From Rehmannia glutinosa (Eukaryota > Streptophyta > Magnoliopsida > Lamiales > Orobanchaceae): a stretch of 64,000 nucleotides of DNA. The translations under genes and the position numbers were made by a program. The DNA lies in the NCBI GenBank assembly GCA_016081115.2, contig JABTTQ020002836.1, positions 310,001 to 374,000 of the forward strand, read 5' to 3'. The notes below the pieces were generated by a model. It was not told the DNA's origin, ran no database searches, and worked only from the letters and a program-made list of their open reading frames with translations. Below, one piece after another: positions 21,582 through 32,929 of the stretch (positions are counted from its first letter, which is position 1; each line of letters begins with the position of its first letter).

Positions 21582-22070
21582 AACTGGTATCAAAGCACTG
21601 GTTCTTAGTACATTTATTTTGTTATTATCCTTGTTAAGGATGTCAACGACAAAATTTAATTTCGTGAAATTTGATCGAAATTGATTAAATTTCACTTTAT
21701 GGCAAGTTCAAATGCAAGTTGTTCTTGTTCAAAGCGGAGTTTAGAAAGTCGTTAAAGATGTTAAACCAACCAACACGAGTGATGCAAATTGGAAGGAGAT
21801 GGATGAAAAGATACTTTCTGCTATACAATTATCTCTCTCCAATAAAGTTTCGCGTGAGGTTATTTCTGAAAAGACCACAAAATAGTTGTGGGAAAAATTG
21901 GATTCTTTGTGTTTGAAAAGACTCTCACAAATAAACTCTACAAAAAATAATGTATTTATTCACTTCACATGAGTGAAGGGACACCTCTCAGTTCTCATAT
22001 TGACGAGTTTGAATCTCTCTTCATGTATCGGGAAAATCTTGATTTCAAGATTGAAGATAAAGATAAAAGC
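21582..22070 (+). pseudogene. Truncated copia gag, copy 2
   Basis: Duplicate of 6412-6904 with the same truncation point and similar but not identical stops. Visible remnants include MSTTKFNFVKFD and WKEMDEKILSAI. Confidence 0.6.
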
Positions 22071-22339
22071 ATAGCCGCTCGGCCACCTCGTTTTCTTGTT
22101 GTTGCAATATCCTTTATATGTATAATGTATATAAAGTAAACCTATATATAACTCCCAGGTCCTGTGCGGAGGTACCACCTTCGCCGCCCTAGGGCCTCCC
22201 CTAGTTAGTGGTACTCATGGCCGCTCCTTTCATAAGGCCAATGAGTCGGTAGACTCGGGCCCAAATTGTTTTTTCGAAATTTAGGGCCCCAAAATTTTTG
22301 TGTAACTTTTGTACATAGTACATATATAAAAATAATTCA

Positions 22340-22685
22340 AAAATTGCCCCAAAGGTAATTTAGACTAATGATTGAATAATTGTCACCCTTCATTTTAAAT
22401 TAATGTAACCTAGGTTCAAATATGTTTGTCAACAAGATAATTTTTGAACTTTTTAATGAAGATAAATAAATTAAAAATTTTCAATTGCAACTAGTGGTCA
22501 AGCTCTTCTACCAAGAATGAAGGGTCCAAATCGATTGCCTTATTATGTTTACTTTTTAATGTAGATAAAGAAATTAAAAGTTCTCAATTAAAACCTAATG
22601 GTCGAGCTCTCCCACCAAAAATGAATAGTCTAAATCAATTGCCCTTGCAGTCTTGCTAACAAAATTGTCACACTTAATCTTTTTA
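22340..22685. other. Unit 2 spacer, nothing recognised
   Basis: AT-rich spacer containing two imperfect copies of a phrase around TAGTGGTCAAGCTCTTCTACCAAGAATGAA. It rejoins homology with unit 1 at CTAAATCARTTGCCCTTGCAG (22632 and 8216). Confidence 0.4.
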
Positions 22686-23368
22686 GGGAAAATTAGAAAA
22701 TTGGTCCTACAAGTTGGCCTGTTGAGAATTTTGGTCCTCTAAGTTGGCCTATTTGAAATTGGTCCTCTAAGTTGGTCTGTTTGAAAATTAGTCCTCTTAG
22801 TTATGAAATTTCAGAAATTTCGTCCGATTTTTACCGAAAATTTTTCAATCCACCGGAAATTACTGACTAAGATCTAAAACAACATCATACGAGCACAATT
22901 CTCTTTCAAGAGTATGCAAAACATCACCTTCTATGCCAGACTACCATAAAATCTTCTTCCCGGATTATCAATCGTCCAAGAAGTCCGTACTTGCGCTCGT
23001 TTTCCACACACAAGTATGGACTTCTTGGATGATTGATAATCCGGGAAGAAGATTTTATGGTTGCCAGGTGCTCGTAAGACGTCGTTTTAGATTCTAATCA
23101 GCAATTTTCGGTAGATTGAAAAATTTTCGGTGAAAATCAGACCAAAAGTCTGAAATTTCATAACTTAGAGAACTAATTTTCAAACAATGGCCTTAGAGGA
23201 CCAAAAGTCTGAAATTTCATAACTTAGAGAACTAATTTTCAAACAATGGCCTTAGAGGACCAAAAGTCTGAAATTCCATAACTCAGAGGACTAATTTTCA
23301 AACAGGCCAACTTAGAGGACCAAAAGTCTCAACATGCCAACTTGTAGGACCAATTTTCTAATTTTTCC
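22686..23368. mobile_element. Fold-back MULE-type MITE with 9-bp target duplication
   Basis: The left end GGGAAAATTAGAAAATTGG and the right end CCAATTTTCTAATTTTTCC are inverted repeats, and the arms stay inverted toward the centre (GGTCCTACAAGTTGGC with GCCAACTTGTAGGACC). Central parts pair too: CCGGATTATCAATCGTCCAA near 22961 with its inverse near 23027. The flanks ATCTTTTTA (22677-22685) and ATTTTTTTA (23369-23377) agree at 8 of 9 positions. The unoccupied equivalent is at about 8255-8290. The right arm carries a 60-base internal tandem duplication (AAAAGTCTGAAATTTCATAA phrase). Confidence 0.75.
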
Positions 23369-23417
23369 ATTTTTTTAATTTTTTTTCTCAAAGTTGAAGT
23401 TCATCTCAAAGTTTCTC
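23112..23417. repeat. Direct repeat flanking copy D (left)
   Basis: The MITE right arm plus the host phrase TCTCAAAGTTGAAGTTCATC, repeated at 24619-24867. The two copies bracket the partial B3 gene copy D. Confidence 0.7.
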
Positions 23418-23560
23418 ATACAATTTGTGCAATATATATATATTGCTGTAATAAAAAATCCTATTCGAACCATAGCACAAAAGAGAAAAATTTTAATGTC
23501 AAAAAATAGTTCCATTTAAATGCTAATTACATTCAAGATGGTGGATATGATAAACTTTAC

Positions 23561-24357
23561 CAAGTCAGCTTTCCGCTTTTCCCTTATTTTTGTAATGAAG
23601 TAAGGATTTGTAGGTTTTGTGCAGATCCGGCTCGGAAGATCTCCATACCATAGCAATCACCATTAAAGTTTCTTCGGCGTCGATTGCTACTAGTGCCAGC
23701 TCCGCCTAAACAATTTATTTTTATCATTAACCAAATTATAAAAAAATATATAATATGTTAAACATATGTTGTAAGAATATCGACAAGAAATAGAAAATGT
23801 TGGAACGATACCAGTATTAACTAGCTCATGCGCTGACTTTACATGTTTGATCTCTTGATGTATGACTGACATATCATTACAATCCTCAATCTCATCTTCA
23901 TCATCATCCTCATCTGGTTCAGGCTCATTATCATCATCATCACCATCACCATTACCATCACAATCACAATCACAATCACCATTATTATCATTCTTATTCT
24001 CATCTTGTTCAGTCTCATCACCTTCGTCATCGTCATTATCACTATAATCACTAATATGTTCTGAGACCTGCTCTTGTTTTTCTAAATCTTCGCGCATAAA
24101 TGGTGACTTCTTTTCAGTCGCAGATGGCCCATGCATTATTTTGACAAAAAACCAATTACCACAGTAATATTCGAACACCAAAATGTCTCCACTTGTAAGC
24201 AAATTATCACGTGCAAACTTAACCCAACCATCAAGAAAGTACCAATAATCCCCAATTTTTTCCACTTTACTGTCCACAAGTTGTTGTATCGATCTCTGAA
24301 GTATACTTTCTCTGGCAATCCTTGTTTGAGGCTCCGAGTAAATACTGGAGGAATTTT
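23561..24357 (-). pseudogene. Partial B3 gene copy D (exons 2 and 3 only)
   Basis: The segment 23,412-24,600 duplicates 17,752-18,880 of copy C: the end of intron 3, exon 3 (23561-23705), intron 2, exon 2 (23812-24357) and the start of intron 1. Exons 1 and 4 are missing. One base is lost in the TGGACAGTAAAAGTGG motif of exon 2, breaking B3 domain 1, and exon 3 has a small deletion near 23,620. The acidic linker is longer than in copy C, with an added EPDEDDDEDEIEDCND stretch. Confidence 0.85.
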
Positions 24358-24618
24358 CTAAAGCACGTAAAAAGTCAAACGGGTTTGGATCAAAGAGTAG
24401 AAACAATACACAATAAATGAATTTTTATCTGTTTTATTATTAAAAAATTGGCACATTACACGCGTAGTTTTTTTTTTTAAATGTTCATAAAAGTGTCACT
24501 TTTTATACTAAAAATATTATTTTCACCCTAAAAGTGCTACCCATTGCGCCGTGTGATCGTCTTACAAGAGACCTAATCTTAAAAACAAATGCTAAAAAAA
24601 ATTTAAAACAGACCAACT

Positions 24619-24867
24619 TAGATTGAAAAATTTTCGGTGAAAATCAGACCAAAAGTCTAAAATTTCATAACTTAGAGAACTAATTTTCAAACAGACCAAC
24701 TTAGAGGACCAAAAGTCTGAAATTTCATAACTTAGAGGACCAATTTCAAACAGGCCAACTTAGAGGACCAAAAGTCTCAACATGCCAACTTGTAGGACCA
24801 ATTTTCTAATTTTTCCATTTTTTTAATTTTTTTTTTCTCAAAGTTGAAGTTCATCTCAAAGTTTCTC
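24619..24867. repeat. Direct repeat flanking copy D (right)
   Basis: Second copy of the MITE right arm and adjoining host sequence. After it, homology with unit 1 resumes (24,868 with 8308 onward). Confidence 0.7.
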
Positions 24868-25064
24868 CAATCAAAAGAAAGGTTCGATGGGCTAGTTATG
24901 TTATTAATTGAGAAATGTTGAAAAACTTAATTATATTAACTTGATTAACAGTTTCACACTCGAATTATAAGATGAGTCGTATTTAAATATTTAATTTAAT
25001 TTTTGAACATTGTTGCCATATTATTTTAACTATATTAGAATTATTTTATTTGCTCTTAAGTTTA

Positions 25065-25574
25065 GAGCAAATTGTTCAAAGTACCCATTATGGATCGGCT
25101 AAAAACGTTTCTAACATATGAGATAAAAAACTATCTTTTCTACCCATTTTTATGATTTGTTTACCCAAATACCCTTAGCACTTGAATACAAAAGCAAAAC
25201 GTAGGTGGAGTCATATTTCTCTCTCACGTAAAATATATTTTCTTTATTTTCAGATTTTTAACACAAGTTTTAGTTTGTTTTTTTTAAATTCAGATTTTCA
25301 TAAAATTGTATAGTATAAAAAACAACTTTTAGAAAATAATTATGAGTTTTATTATTTTATAATTTTAAGATATTTTAAATAAATAGAAAATGTTTGAAAA
25401 AAAATGTATAGTTTTTTTAAAACAATTTCATATTTAATTTTTTTGTAAGTTTTTTATTTTAAAATAACTTCGATTGTTTTTTTTTATTTTTTAAACAAAT
25501 TATCGTGTTTTTATATTTTAATATTTATTTGCAAATACTTATTTTCAAAATTAATAGACCATTTTTCAGTTTTT
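25065..25574. mobile_element. Truncated MULE-like element (copy of 8553-9512)
   Basis: Begins GAGCAAATTGTTCAAAGTACC next to TTAAGTTTA at 25056-25064 and follows the element at 8553 until about 25,574, where the CACTA terminus replaces it. The right end is missing. Confidence 0.65.
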
Positions 25575-25913
25575 CAAATAATTGGGGCGCGGGCCTAAAT
25601 TGTGGGGGAGAGCAGTGTATTTGCGATGACAAAGAAGTTATCTTCTGACAAACTATTAGCGACAACAAAAGTCGCCTCTAATTATGTTATTTGCAGCAGT
25701 AAAAAATTTTTGTGTCGAAATCTTTTAGCATCAACAAAGTTGTCGCAATTGTCCAATTATTAGCGACGATATTTTTTTGTCTCTAATAATATTTAGAAGC
25801 ACCTTTGTGCAACGAATTATTCGCCACGACATGTCGTCGCAAAAACAATTATTTGCGACCACTTACTGTTGTCACAAATACCTTTGTTGCAAAAGTTCCA
25901 GTTTCTTGTAGTG
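25575..25913 (-). mobile_element. CACTA-type terminus (second copy)
   Basis: Matches 189-527, with the same GCGAC/GTCGC subterminal motifs, and ends ...TTCTTGTAGTG at 25913, again directly before TATGG of B3 exon 3. Confidence 0.7.
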
Positions 25914-26594
25914 TATGGTAAGGAGATCTTCCAGACTGGACTGGCCCGACAACCTATAAATCCTTACTTTGTTACAAAAGTAACGCTAATGCAAAAGGCT
26001 GACTTGGTAAGATTTATCGTATCCACTATATCTTAAAAGTACTTAACATTATAAACTGAATTGTCCATTACAATTTTTCTTTTCCTACGGTACGATTCGA
26101 TCGAATATATGGCTTTTCTATTACAATCTTTCCATTATAGTATTTTCACCACGATTTATGTTTGTAGTGAAAGAAGACATCAATTAATTAATTTTACACG
26201 TGATAACAATTGTTGAAATGCATTAGACCATAAATATAATAATACAATATCTTAATAGAAAATCATAAGAGTTTTAATTATTGCAACTACTTTTGATATT
26301 TTATTTTTTAATGTGTTACTTTTATTGTCATGATAGTTTATTCCCATGGATTTTATCAAAGATTTCAACATTGACTTCACCGAAGAGATTACGCTAGTTG
26401 ATCCTAGAAAGAGGGAGTTTCGGGCAAAGTGCAAGAAATGGAAGGACGGAAGGATGATAGTCACCGGAGGATGGAGAAGACTTTGCAGATTGAATTTAGT
26501 GACAAAAGATGACAGATGCATCTGCGAGTTCATACAAGGAGAAGATCGACGCCTATACCTCAATGTCAGTTTTATCCATGGCAATATGCACTAG
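25914..26594 (+). pseudogene. Two-exon REM/B3 remnant, copy E
   Basis: Exon 3 (25914-26006, YGKEIFQTGLARQPINPYF and onward) and exon 4 (26337-26594, MDFIKDFNIDF through GNMH and TAG) are open and joined by GT-AG sites, so the second B3 domain is largely readable. The start of exon 3 is cut by a CACTA terminus. No exon 1 or 2 is present, so it has no start of its own. It lacks the stop codons of the copy at 528-1205. Confidence 0.8.
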
Positions 26595-26664
26595 GACTTG
26601 GGTTGGAGAAACAAAAGGGAAATTAATTTCTTTGCGGTTTTATAAAAAACAAACTAACTGTTGG

Positions 26665-26918
26665 ATAGACAAACTCAGGATTTATAGTTTTCTGTGTAGC
26701 ATCTATAGCCTGTGTAAACATAGTTGGTGCTGAGCTATTTCCATCAATGAAATGCTCTAGCCCATACCCACGGATAACAGTCAGAATTTGTTGCTTCCGC
26801 ATTAAATGATTGTTTTTATCAAGCTTAATAGAAATTAATTGAGCTTGAGGAAAAACCAACTGAAAAGTATCGGCTATGGGTGTTGAACCAACAATACTCT
26901 CAATGGCATTGATGCTAC
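26665..26918 (-). pseudogene. Copia gag N-terminus, minus strand (proximal half after insertion)
   Basis: The minus strand reads PIADTFQLVFPQAQLISIKL, then KQQILTVIRGYGLEHFIDG, a typical copia (Ale/Retrofit-like) Gag N-terminal region. The frame continues across the copia insertion at 26919: its start lies beyond the 3' LTR, at 37663 (MENESSSI on the minus strand). It is truncated at 26,665 by the junction with B3 flank sequence. Confidence 0.7.
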
Positions 26919-27403
26919 TGTTGGATCATAATCCAACATTGGGCTTATACGTGAAATAATTATGCATTGTGGACTGTTAATTAAGGTTAAGCCCATTTTA
27001 TAAGTGATCAAATTAGGTTTAAGAAATTGGGCTTTAATGCATCTAATAGGGTGTGGACCTTTAATGTGTAGATACTTAATGGGCTATTCCTATTTTAATG
27101 ATGGGCTAAAATAGGATACCCAATATAACACAATTATATAAGGGTTATGGTCCCTAGGTCACACGTCTATGACATTCTATTCTGCTATCCCATCGTCAGA
27201 AAGAAATCTACGGAGAAAACTAAAGGGTTCTCTGAAAAACTTCAAGACGTGTAGATCTAGAAGGCCAAATCCCATGATTCAACTGCTATGGATTCAAGTT
27301 ATGGATTCAGGTACGCTTCCGCAATCTAGTCTTTAATTCTTGATAATTCGATATGAACACTCCTAGATTAAAGTGATATAATTCACTAAAGGTTATTCCA
27401 ACA
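26919..27403 (+). mobile_element. 5' LTR of copia element (TSD GCTAC)
   Basis: Starts TGTTGGATCATAATCC and ends TTATTCCAACA, 485 bases. Preceded by GCTAC at 26914-26918 and followed by the primer-binding site TGGTATCAGAGCC at 27406-27418. Its partner is 37153-37634. The two LTRs differ by scattered substitutions and small indels. Confidence 0.9.
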
Positions 27404-27633
27404 AATGGTATCAGAGCCATTCGTATTGATTTATTGAGAATCAAATTATTTCGATCTGTGGTTATTATTGGTGCGGTTGAATTCGTATTCAATTCATTGC
27501 TTCTGGACGTTTCGGGCTTTTAGGATTTTAGATATTCATATTTCAGATAATTTGGAATCTATGCAGTTTCATATATTGGGTTGAAAGCAACTTTCAATTA
27601 CGTTTTCCACTTTCAATTACAAGAATCTGAAAA

Positions 27634-30600
27634 TGCGAAGCCCTCGATTTTTATTCGAACATGTACTTATATCACGTATCGTCTTTGTACTATTTGACAA
27701 TTCTACCGCGTCGCTTTGACGGGTAAATATTAATGATAACTATATTTCGTCTTTAAATTTCCTTATTTACTTCTTGTGATCATAATCATTTATTAATTTT
27801 AATTTGCATTTATGATCACTTGATTGATCATCATTTATGTTATTTGCGTATCTCATTAGTCACCTTAGAATTTTTGGAGACTATTTATTTTAGAGATTTA
27901 TACCTTATAGAATTAAGAATTCGATTTAGATTAAGTGATCATGAGACTTATAAGTGATCAAGGAAATCACTAATTAATTTGGAGATTGATATTATTCACC
28001 TATTATCATCAATTTTGGGACATAAAATAAAATATGGAATTACCACAAATACCCTCTTAAGGGACGGTCATGAGGTGAATTTTGGTGTAGAAATATCTCC
28101 CAACTCTTGTACATGTACACCTTGTGTATTCATCTTGTGTATTTTTACACCATTAATTCAAATCTTATACACAATATCTTATACACCAATTCTTTAATAT
28201 TAAATCATCCAACATGTTGGAGGCTTCCCAACACCCCATGCCAACATTCCTCTTTATCCTTGCAATTGCATTCTCCCATGCAAGACTACACCTTGACCAA
28301 AGTCCTTGTCCCTCATGCTTACTACAATTTACAAGACTTGGAACAAAAAACAAAAATCTCTCTCCCTCATACTCTCAAAAATCGGCCATTAGGCCATAAT
28401 ACACTAGAAATTTCATTTTGTACCCAACACCTTCATCTCTCAAACCTTTCATCCTCCTTCTCACCAAGAAATCCTCCTACATCTCTCTCTACAATTTTCT
28501 CCTCTTCTCTTAAACACTTAGTAAAAATTCAAGAACTTTCCTTCTACTCCATCACAAAAAAATTCGAACACCTCACTACACAAGGTAAAAAATTTTGTTC
28601 CTCTTCTTGTCTTGATATCATCTAGCTATCTCCTCTCACTTACTAATGTAAGTTTGGATTTTTATTTTTGAGGTTTACATAGAAGACTTGGAAGATACTA
28701 AGAGTCTCACCATCACCTTGAAGAGGACTTCTAGACTTGAAGAAATTTGAAGAATTTGGACAATAAGGTAAGAAATGGGATTTTCGGTACCTTCTTCTTC
28801 TCCCCTATTAATTTCGAATTTTAACACCAAAATTATCATTTTGAGGTGATTAGGGGCTGACCTTGGAGCTTTGTTTAAGTGGTGATCAAGTTTTTAAGAG
28901 ACCATCAAATTTTGACTACAACTTTCAACTACACAAGGTAAGTGTGGTACCTTTGGCCTATTCCTTCTCTTTTCCCTCCTTGGTTCAAATCTTCATTTTT
29001 CTAACTCAAAACTCCTTGTATTATTGGACTTAGGGGCTGCCTTAAGTGAGGATTAAAATCCTCAAGGTCTTGTGACACCACTTTACACCAATCAACCAAA
29101 CAAACAAGGTGGGTGGAAAAATCCTTTCAACTTCTAGGTGTTTTAATTCATAAAAATGCATGTAGTATTTTGTTATTGAGCATTTGAGATATATATTATG
29201 TATTGCATGCTATTTTCTTGTATCAAGTTGAAAAATTTCTCAAGTGTTGCTCAAAATGCGATTTACCGAAAATTAGGACATACATGTACACTTTATTGTC
29301 ATATTTGATAAATTCTTGTATGAGATGGATATGTATGTTTATGACTCTTGAAATCTATGTTTTGTATGGCCTATAACCTGGACAAGTCGAGCATAATTGA
29401 TTAAATTTCGATTTTTGGACTTAAAATGCAAAAATGGAAAGTTGGTGGACTTAAGTGCAAGAAAATAAAAGTTAAGGGACCTCTCTGCAAATTTCGATTT
29501 TTGGGACTGTACTCAGGTTCAAAAATGATGTTTTGACATTTTAATAAAGTTTTAAGAGTTTTTAGATAAATAAAATCAACCCTTAAAAGCCCAAGGACTA
29601 GATTGTAAAATTTGAGAAGTTTAAGGGCTATTTTGCAAATTTCGAAACTGTACCAGACCCTAAATTTAAAAATTGAATTTTTAACTCTTAAGGGACTGGA
29701 AATAACATATTTTAAGTGTATTCCAAAAATCCAAGTGTTTAGAGCTTGGAAAGTAATTTTATAAAACTTGAGGGACCAAATTGTAAAAGATTAAAATTGA
29801 GGACCCAAATGAAATTTCCAGGACTTATACAGCCCATGTACCAGGAAATACTAATTTACCCATAACATAATTATATTTTGGACCCAAGGTTCAAATTTCA
29901 TAACAATTGGACCCCTAAAAGCCTTAAAGGCAATTATTTCAAAATGGGACAAAAATGAGATTTTCAAGAGTTGAGGGACCTATACTTATGACGTTTTAAA
30001 ACTGTTTTTGCCCCAATATCCCACTAACCTTAGTGACATTTTCCAACTGGAATCACATTAGAAGCCCTTCCGGTTTGTGAGTTCCGATTATTTTAAACTT
30101 AGGTCCCGAAATGACAATTTTAACAATTTTGGGGCCAATGTGAGAATTTTATAAAAACTCGACCTCAAAACTTTAAAAACCTGAATCTCTGAACAATTTA
30201 GGGAATTTAGGAACTGACCTCATAATTTTTCAATGTCGGGACATTTATGTATTTAACTTTTAACCCCAAAAGTATTGGTTTTGACAAAACGGGGCTAATT
30301 GTAAATTTTATTTTTATAAGGACCTAACTCAAATTATTTTTATTTTACTAAAACAGCCCTGGACCCTCTGACTTCAATTCTTCATTAAAATATTTTAATT
30401 TCTCAAAAAACCCCTTGACTTATCGGACCGCCTTGACCGATCAATACTCGATCGTGGGCGACTTCCTCGTCTTGCGATTTGAATCTATAACGGGACTTAT
30501 GTTCCACTTAATCGTTCAAGATATCAAAGATTGCTTATCCTCCCGATAATCATCTTCATCCAAATAACTCCACCAACGCCATAATTACCTTACGCAAATT

Positions 30601-31685
30601 TTTGAAAACTTTTCATGAACTCGCTTAGAATCAATAATACTCGATGTCCCGGTTGACTACATGAACTTGTGTTTACTTTCTGCTTGAGTCAACTTGGTGT
30701 GTCGAGCTCACGATCGGAATGGATACGTCGGGGATGGAACAAGGGCAGCTCGGCCGCTATTCCACTCTTTACGGCCACATCGCCCTAATCCCGCAATTGA
30801 GGGACGGAGTTTGTCCAAGGAAGCGGGTCGTAGTACTTGAGGTATAATCATGATTATGACAAATCCGAGCCTTGCTAGCTCCATTTGTGGATTTTGTCTT
30901 TGCCTATGGAGCGATAAGGTGTGGTCTTGGACCATCTTGCTCGGGAGTTACAAGGAAGAACGAAGGAATCGCTGTCTGATCCACACGATTCCGGAGTTAA
31001 TCGGACCCGTTTGGTTGGCGCTACAAATCCGTACGCAACCGCTACTTGTATTGCATAGGTTGGCGCTACAAATCCGTACGCAACCGCTACTTGTCTTGCA
31101 TAGGATTGGCGTTACAAATCCGTACGCAATCCTCACGTTTGCTTGCACCATAGTGCCCGCTTGACCATGAACTGTTTTCTTAAATTGTATAAGTATATTA
31201 CTTAATATATTTATCACGACGCTTGTGGACTGTGTGTGAAATCATGCATCATCTCTCATGCGTTTTCATACAACTAAGTTTCTCGCATTCACTAATTATA
31301 TCGCCACACTTACACACGATCACCCCATCCACTGAGATTTCTGTCTCATTCCCTCCTGTTTTCTAACCTTTAGATGAAGAGTTTGAAGACACCGAACCTC
31401 TGATTGAATCCCTATCGGTGGTGTGGAGCGACATTTCCTTTTACTTTTATTTCTTTGTTGGACTCCTTCATTTATTATTTTGTTTGGTATGTAAGTTAAT
31501 TAAGATGATCTTTTGGGTTGTATTCGGATATTGCCAGACCTTAAGTTGTAATTTGTACTCGTGGTTATTTTAAATTCCGCTGCATTAGACTCTATTTCAC
31601 TTGGAGTTTTGTATCTTGGTTTCGACTGTTGATTTATCTCTGTTTAAGTGATTGATCGTTGTCGCGTCACGTTTGGGGCGTGACA
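27634..31685 (+). mobile_element. Solo LTR of the chromovirus family (TSD GAAAA)
   Basis: Starts TGCGAAGCCCTCG and ends GGGGCGTGACA, aligned along its length with the LTRs at 42398 and 50233 but clearly more diverged and about 4.05 kb long. Flanked by GAAAA at 27629-27633 and 31686-31690. No internal region remains, as expected from LTR-LTR recombination. It contains runs of phrases such as AGGGACC and AGGACTAGATTGTAAAATTT and a GC-rich downstream part (30,700-31,160) with a 50-base tandem duplication (TTGGCGCTACAAATCCGTAC). Confidence 0.9.
31040..31135. repeat. Short tandem duplication inside solo LTR
   Basis: The phrase GCGCTACAAATCCGTACGCA plus ACCGCTACTTGT is repeated twice, with a third diverged unit (GGCGTTACAAATCCGTACGC). 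Confidence 0.8.
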
Positions 31686-31690
31686 GAAAA

Positions 31691-32929
31691 TCATTTGTGG
31701 AATTCTTGAAAACTTTCGATGATGTGGTTTAGAATAATCTGAAAATCCATTTTTTTTTAATTTTCAAGATTTTGATTCAGGGCTCTGTCTAATAATAATA
31801 AAAAAAACGGAATCAGAAAGTTTGAAACCCAGATTTGGCTTCCCGTCTCCTGTTGGCAAACCACCATAGCCAAACCATCGAAGCAAGAGGCGCCGCAGTA
31901 CTACTTGAAAATTCATGGAGATTGGGTTGTTGGCGAACGCGAGATGTTTCTTGCCATTTCTCGTGGCGACGTGTGTAGCCGAATCGGTGGTCAGAGATGT
32001 GGTGTTTCAGGCTAGAGGATGAGTGGTAGACGGTGGAATTTGGTTATGGCCGACGGAGTGGAGGGGAGGAGATGGGTTAAGGTGACAGATTTGAGTTGGG
32101 TTGGAGAAGATGGCCTTATTGCAACAAAAATTAGGGATTTGGGGCTGATTTGCAATTTTCTGGAAATTGGGTATTTTTATTGTAAATCAGTCTTGACTTT
32201 GGATTCTTTTGCAATTATATTATTTTGGCTTACCTGCTAATAAGATTTATTTTAAGGGCCCAGTTGCTGTTTATGGAAATTTTAGGGTTTTATTATAAAA
32301 GGTTTTAATTTTGAGGTTCAATTAAAGTTTGTTTGTTTTTAAAATTGGCCTCAAATAATAAGAAAAACCCTACAGTAATTGTGATCTTGGAATTTAATTT
32401 TAAATTCGAATATTGGTATGGATTTATATATTCTGAGATGAGTTAATTGAAGCAACATGTCACCAAAGTGACCTCTCTTGTAGAAATTAATTCATTTTAG
32501 AATATAAAAGGTTGTGTGTGTGCAACGTATGCGAATATTAACCGGCCCAAAGGAAGGTGAATATTTATTAGAATTGCACGTGCACCTGTGGTAATAAATG
32601 CGTGATAATTATTCGATTTTACATATGAACACTAAATCGGCCCAAAGGAAGGTTTATTGTTTGATATGTTCTTATTATCAGTGTTTGATTACCGCACCAA
32701 GATATCAATTACAAGTTAATATTTTGTCCAAAGATGAAATATTAATGGAGTGTCGGTGTCTTGAGTTGGAATTTACCATTATTTGAAATTATTAGGATTC
32801 CGAGATTTATGTGAGCATGATTTGTATATTGTTGATTTTCTGGATTTAAGTTCGTATATTCCTGCTTATATTTCTGTCAGCATCAATATAGTTTTTATGT
32901 TAAAAGGGCACTTTATCTAGAATTGTCAC
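31691..32929 (+). other. Copia leader region
   Basis: The long non-coding leader of the copia element between primer site and gag. A small frame at 32019-32240 (MSGRRWNLVMADGVEGRRWV) has no recognised relative. No gene is called. Confidence 0.45.

Larger units (their letters stand above)
18770..22330. repeat. Segmental duplication, unit 2
   Basis: Partner of 3600-7150 at about 15,170 bases offset, holding the upstream region of copy C, a TA microsatellite at 19410-19442 and a truncated copia 5' end. Differences are mostly single bases and short indels. Confidence 0.85.

Noticed and set aside
23862..24047. Poly-Ser plus-strand frame
   Set aside because: Antisense of the Asp-rich linker in B3 copy D (GAT/GAC read as ATC/TCA).
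28107..28625. 172-residue frame in the solo LTR
   Set aside because: Frame is not kept in the related LTRs at 42,860 and 50,690; LTR sequence is non-coding.
32019..32240. 73-residue frame in the copia leader
   Set aside because: Lies in the non-coding leader between primer site and gag; no domain and no copies within the window.
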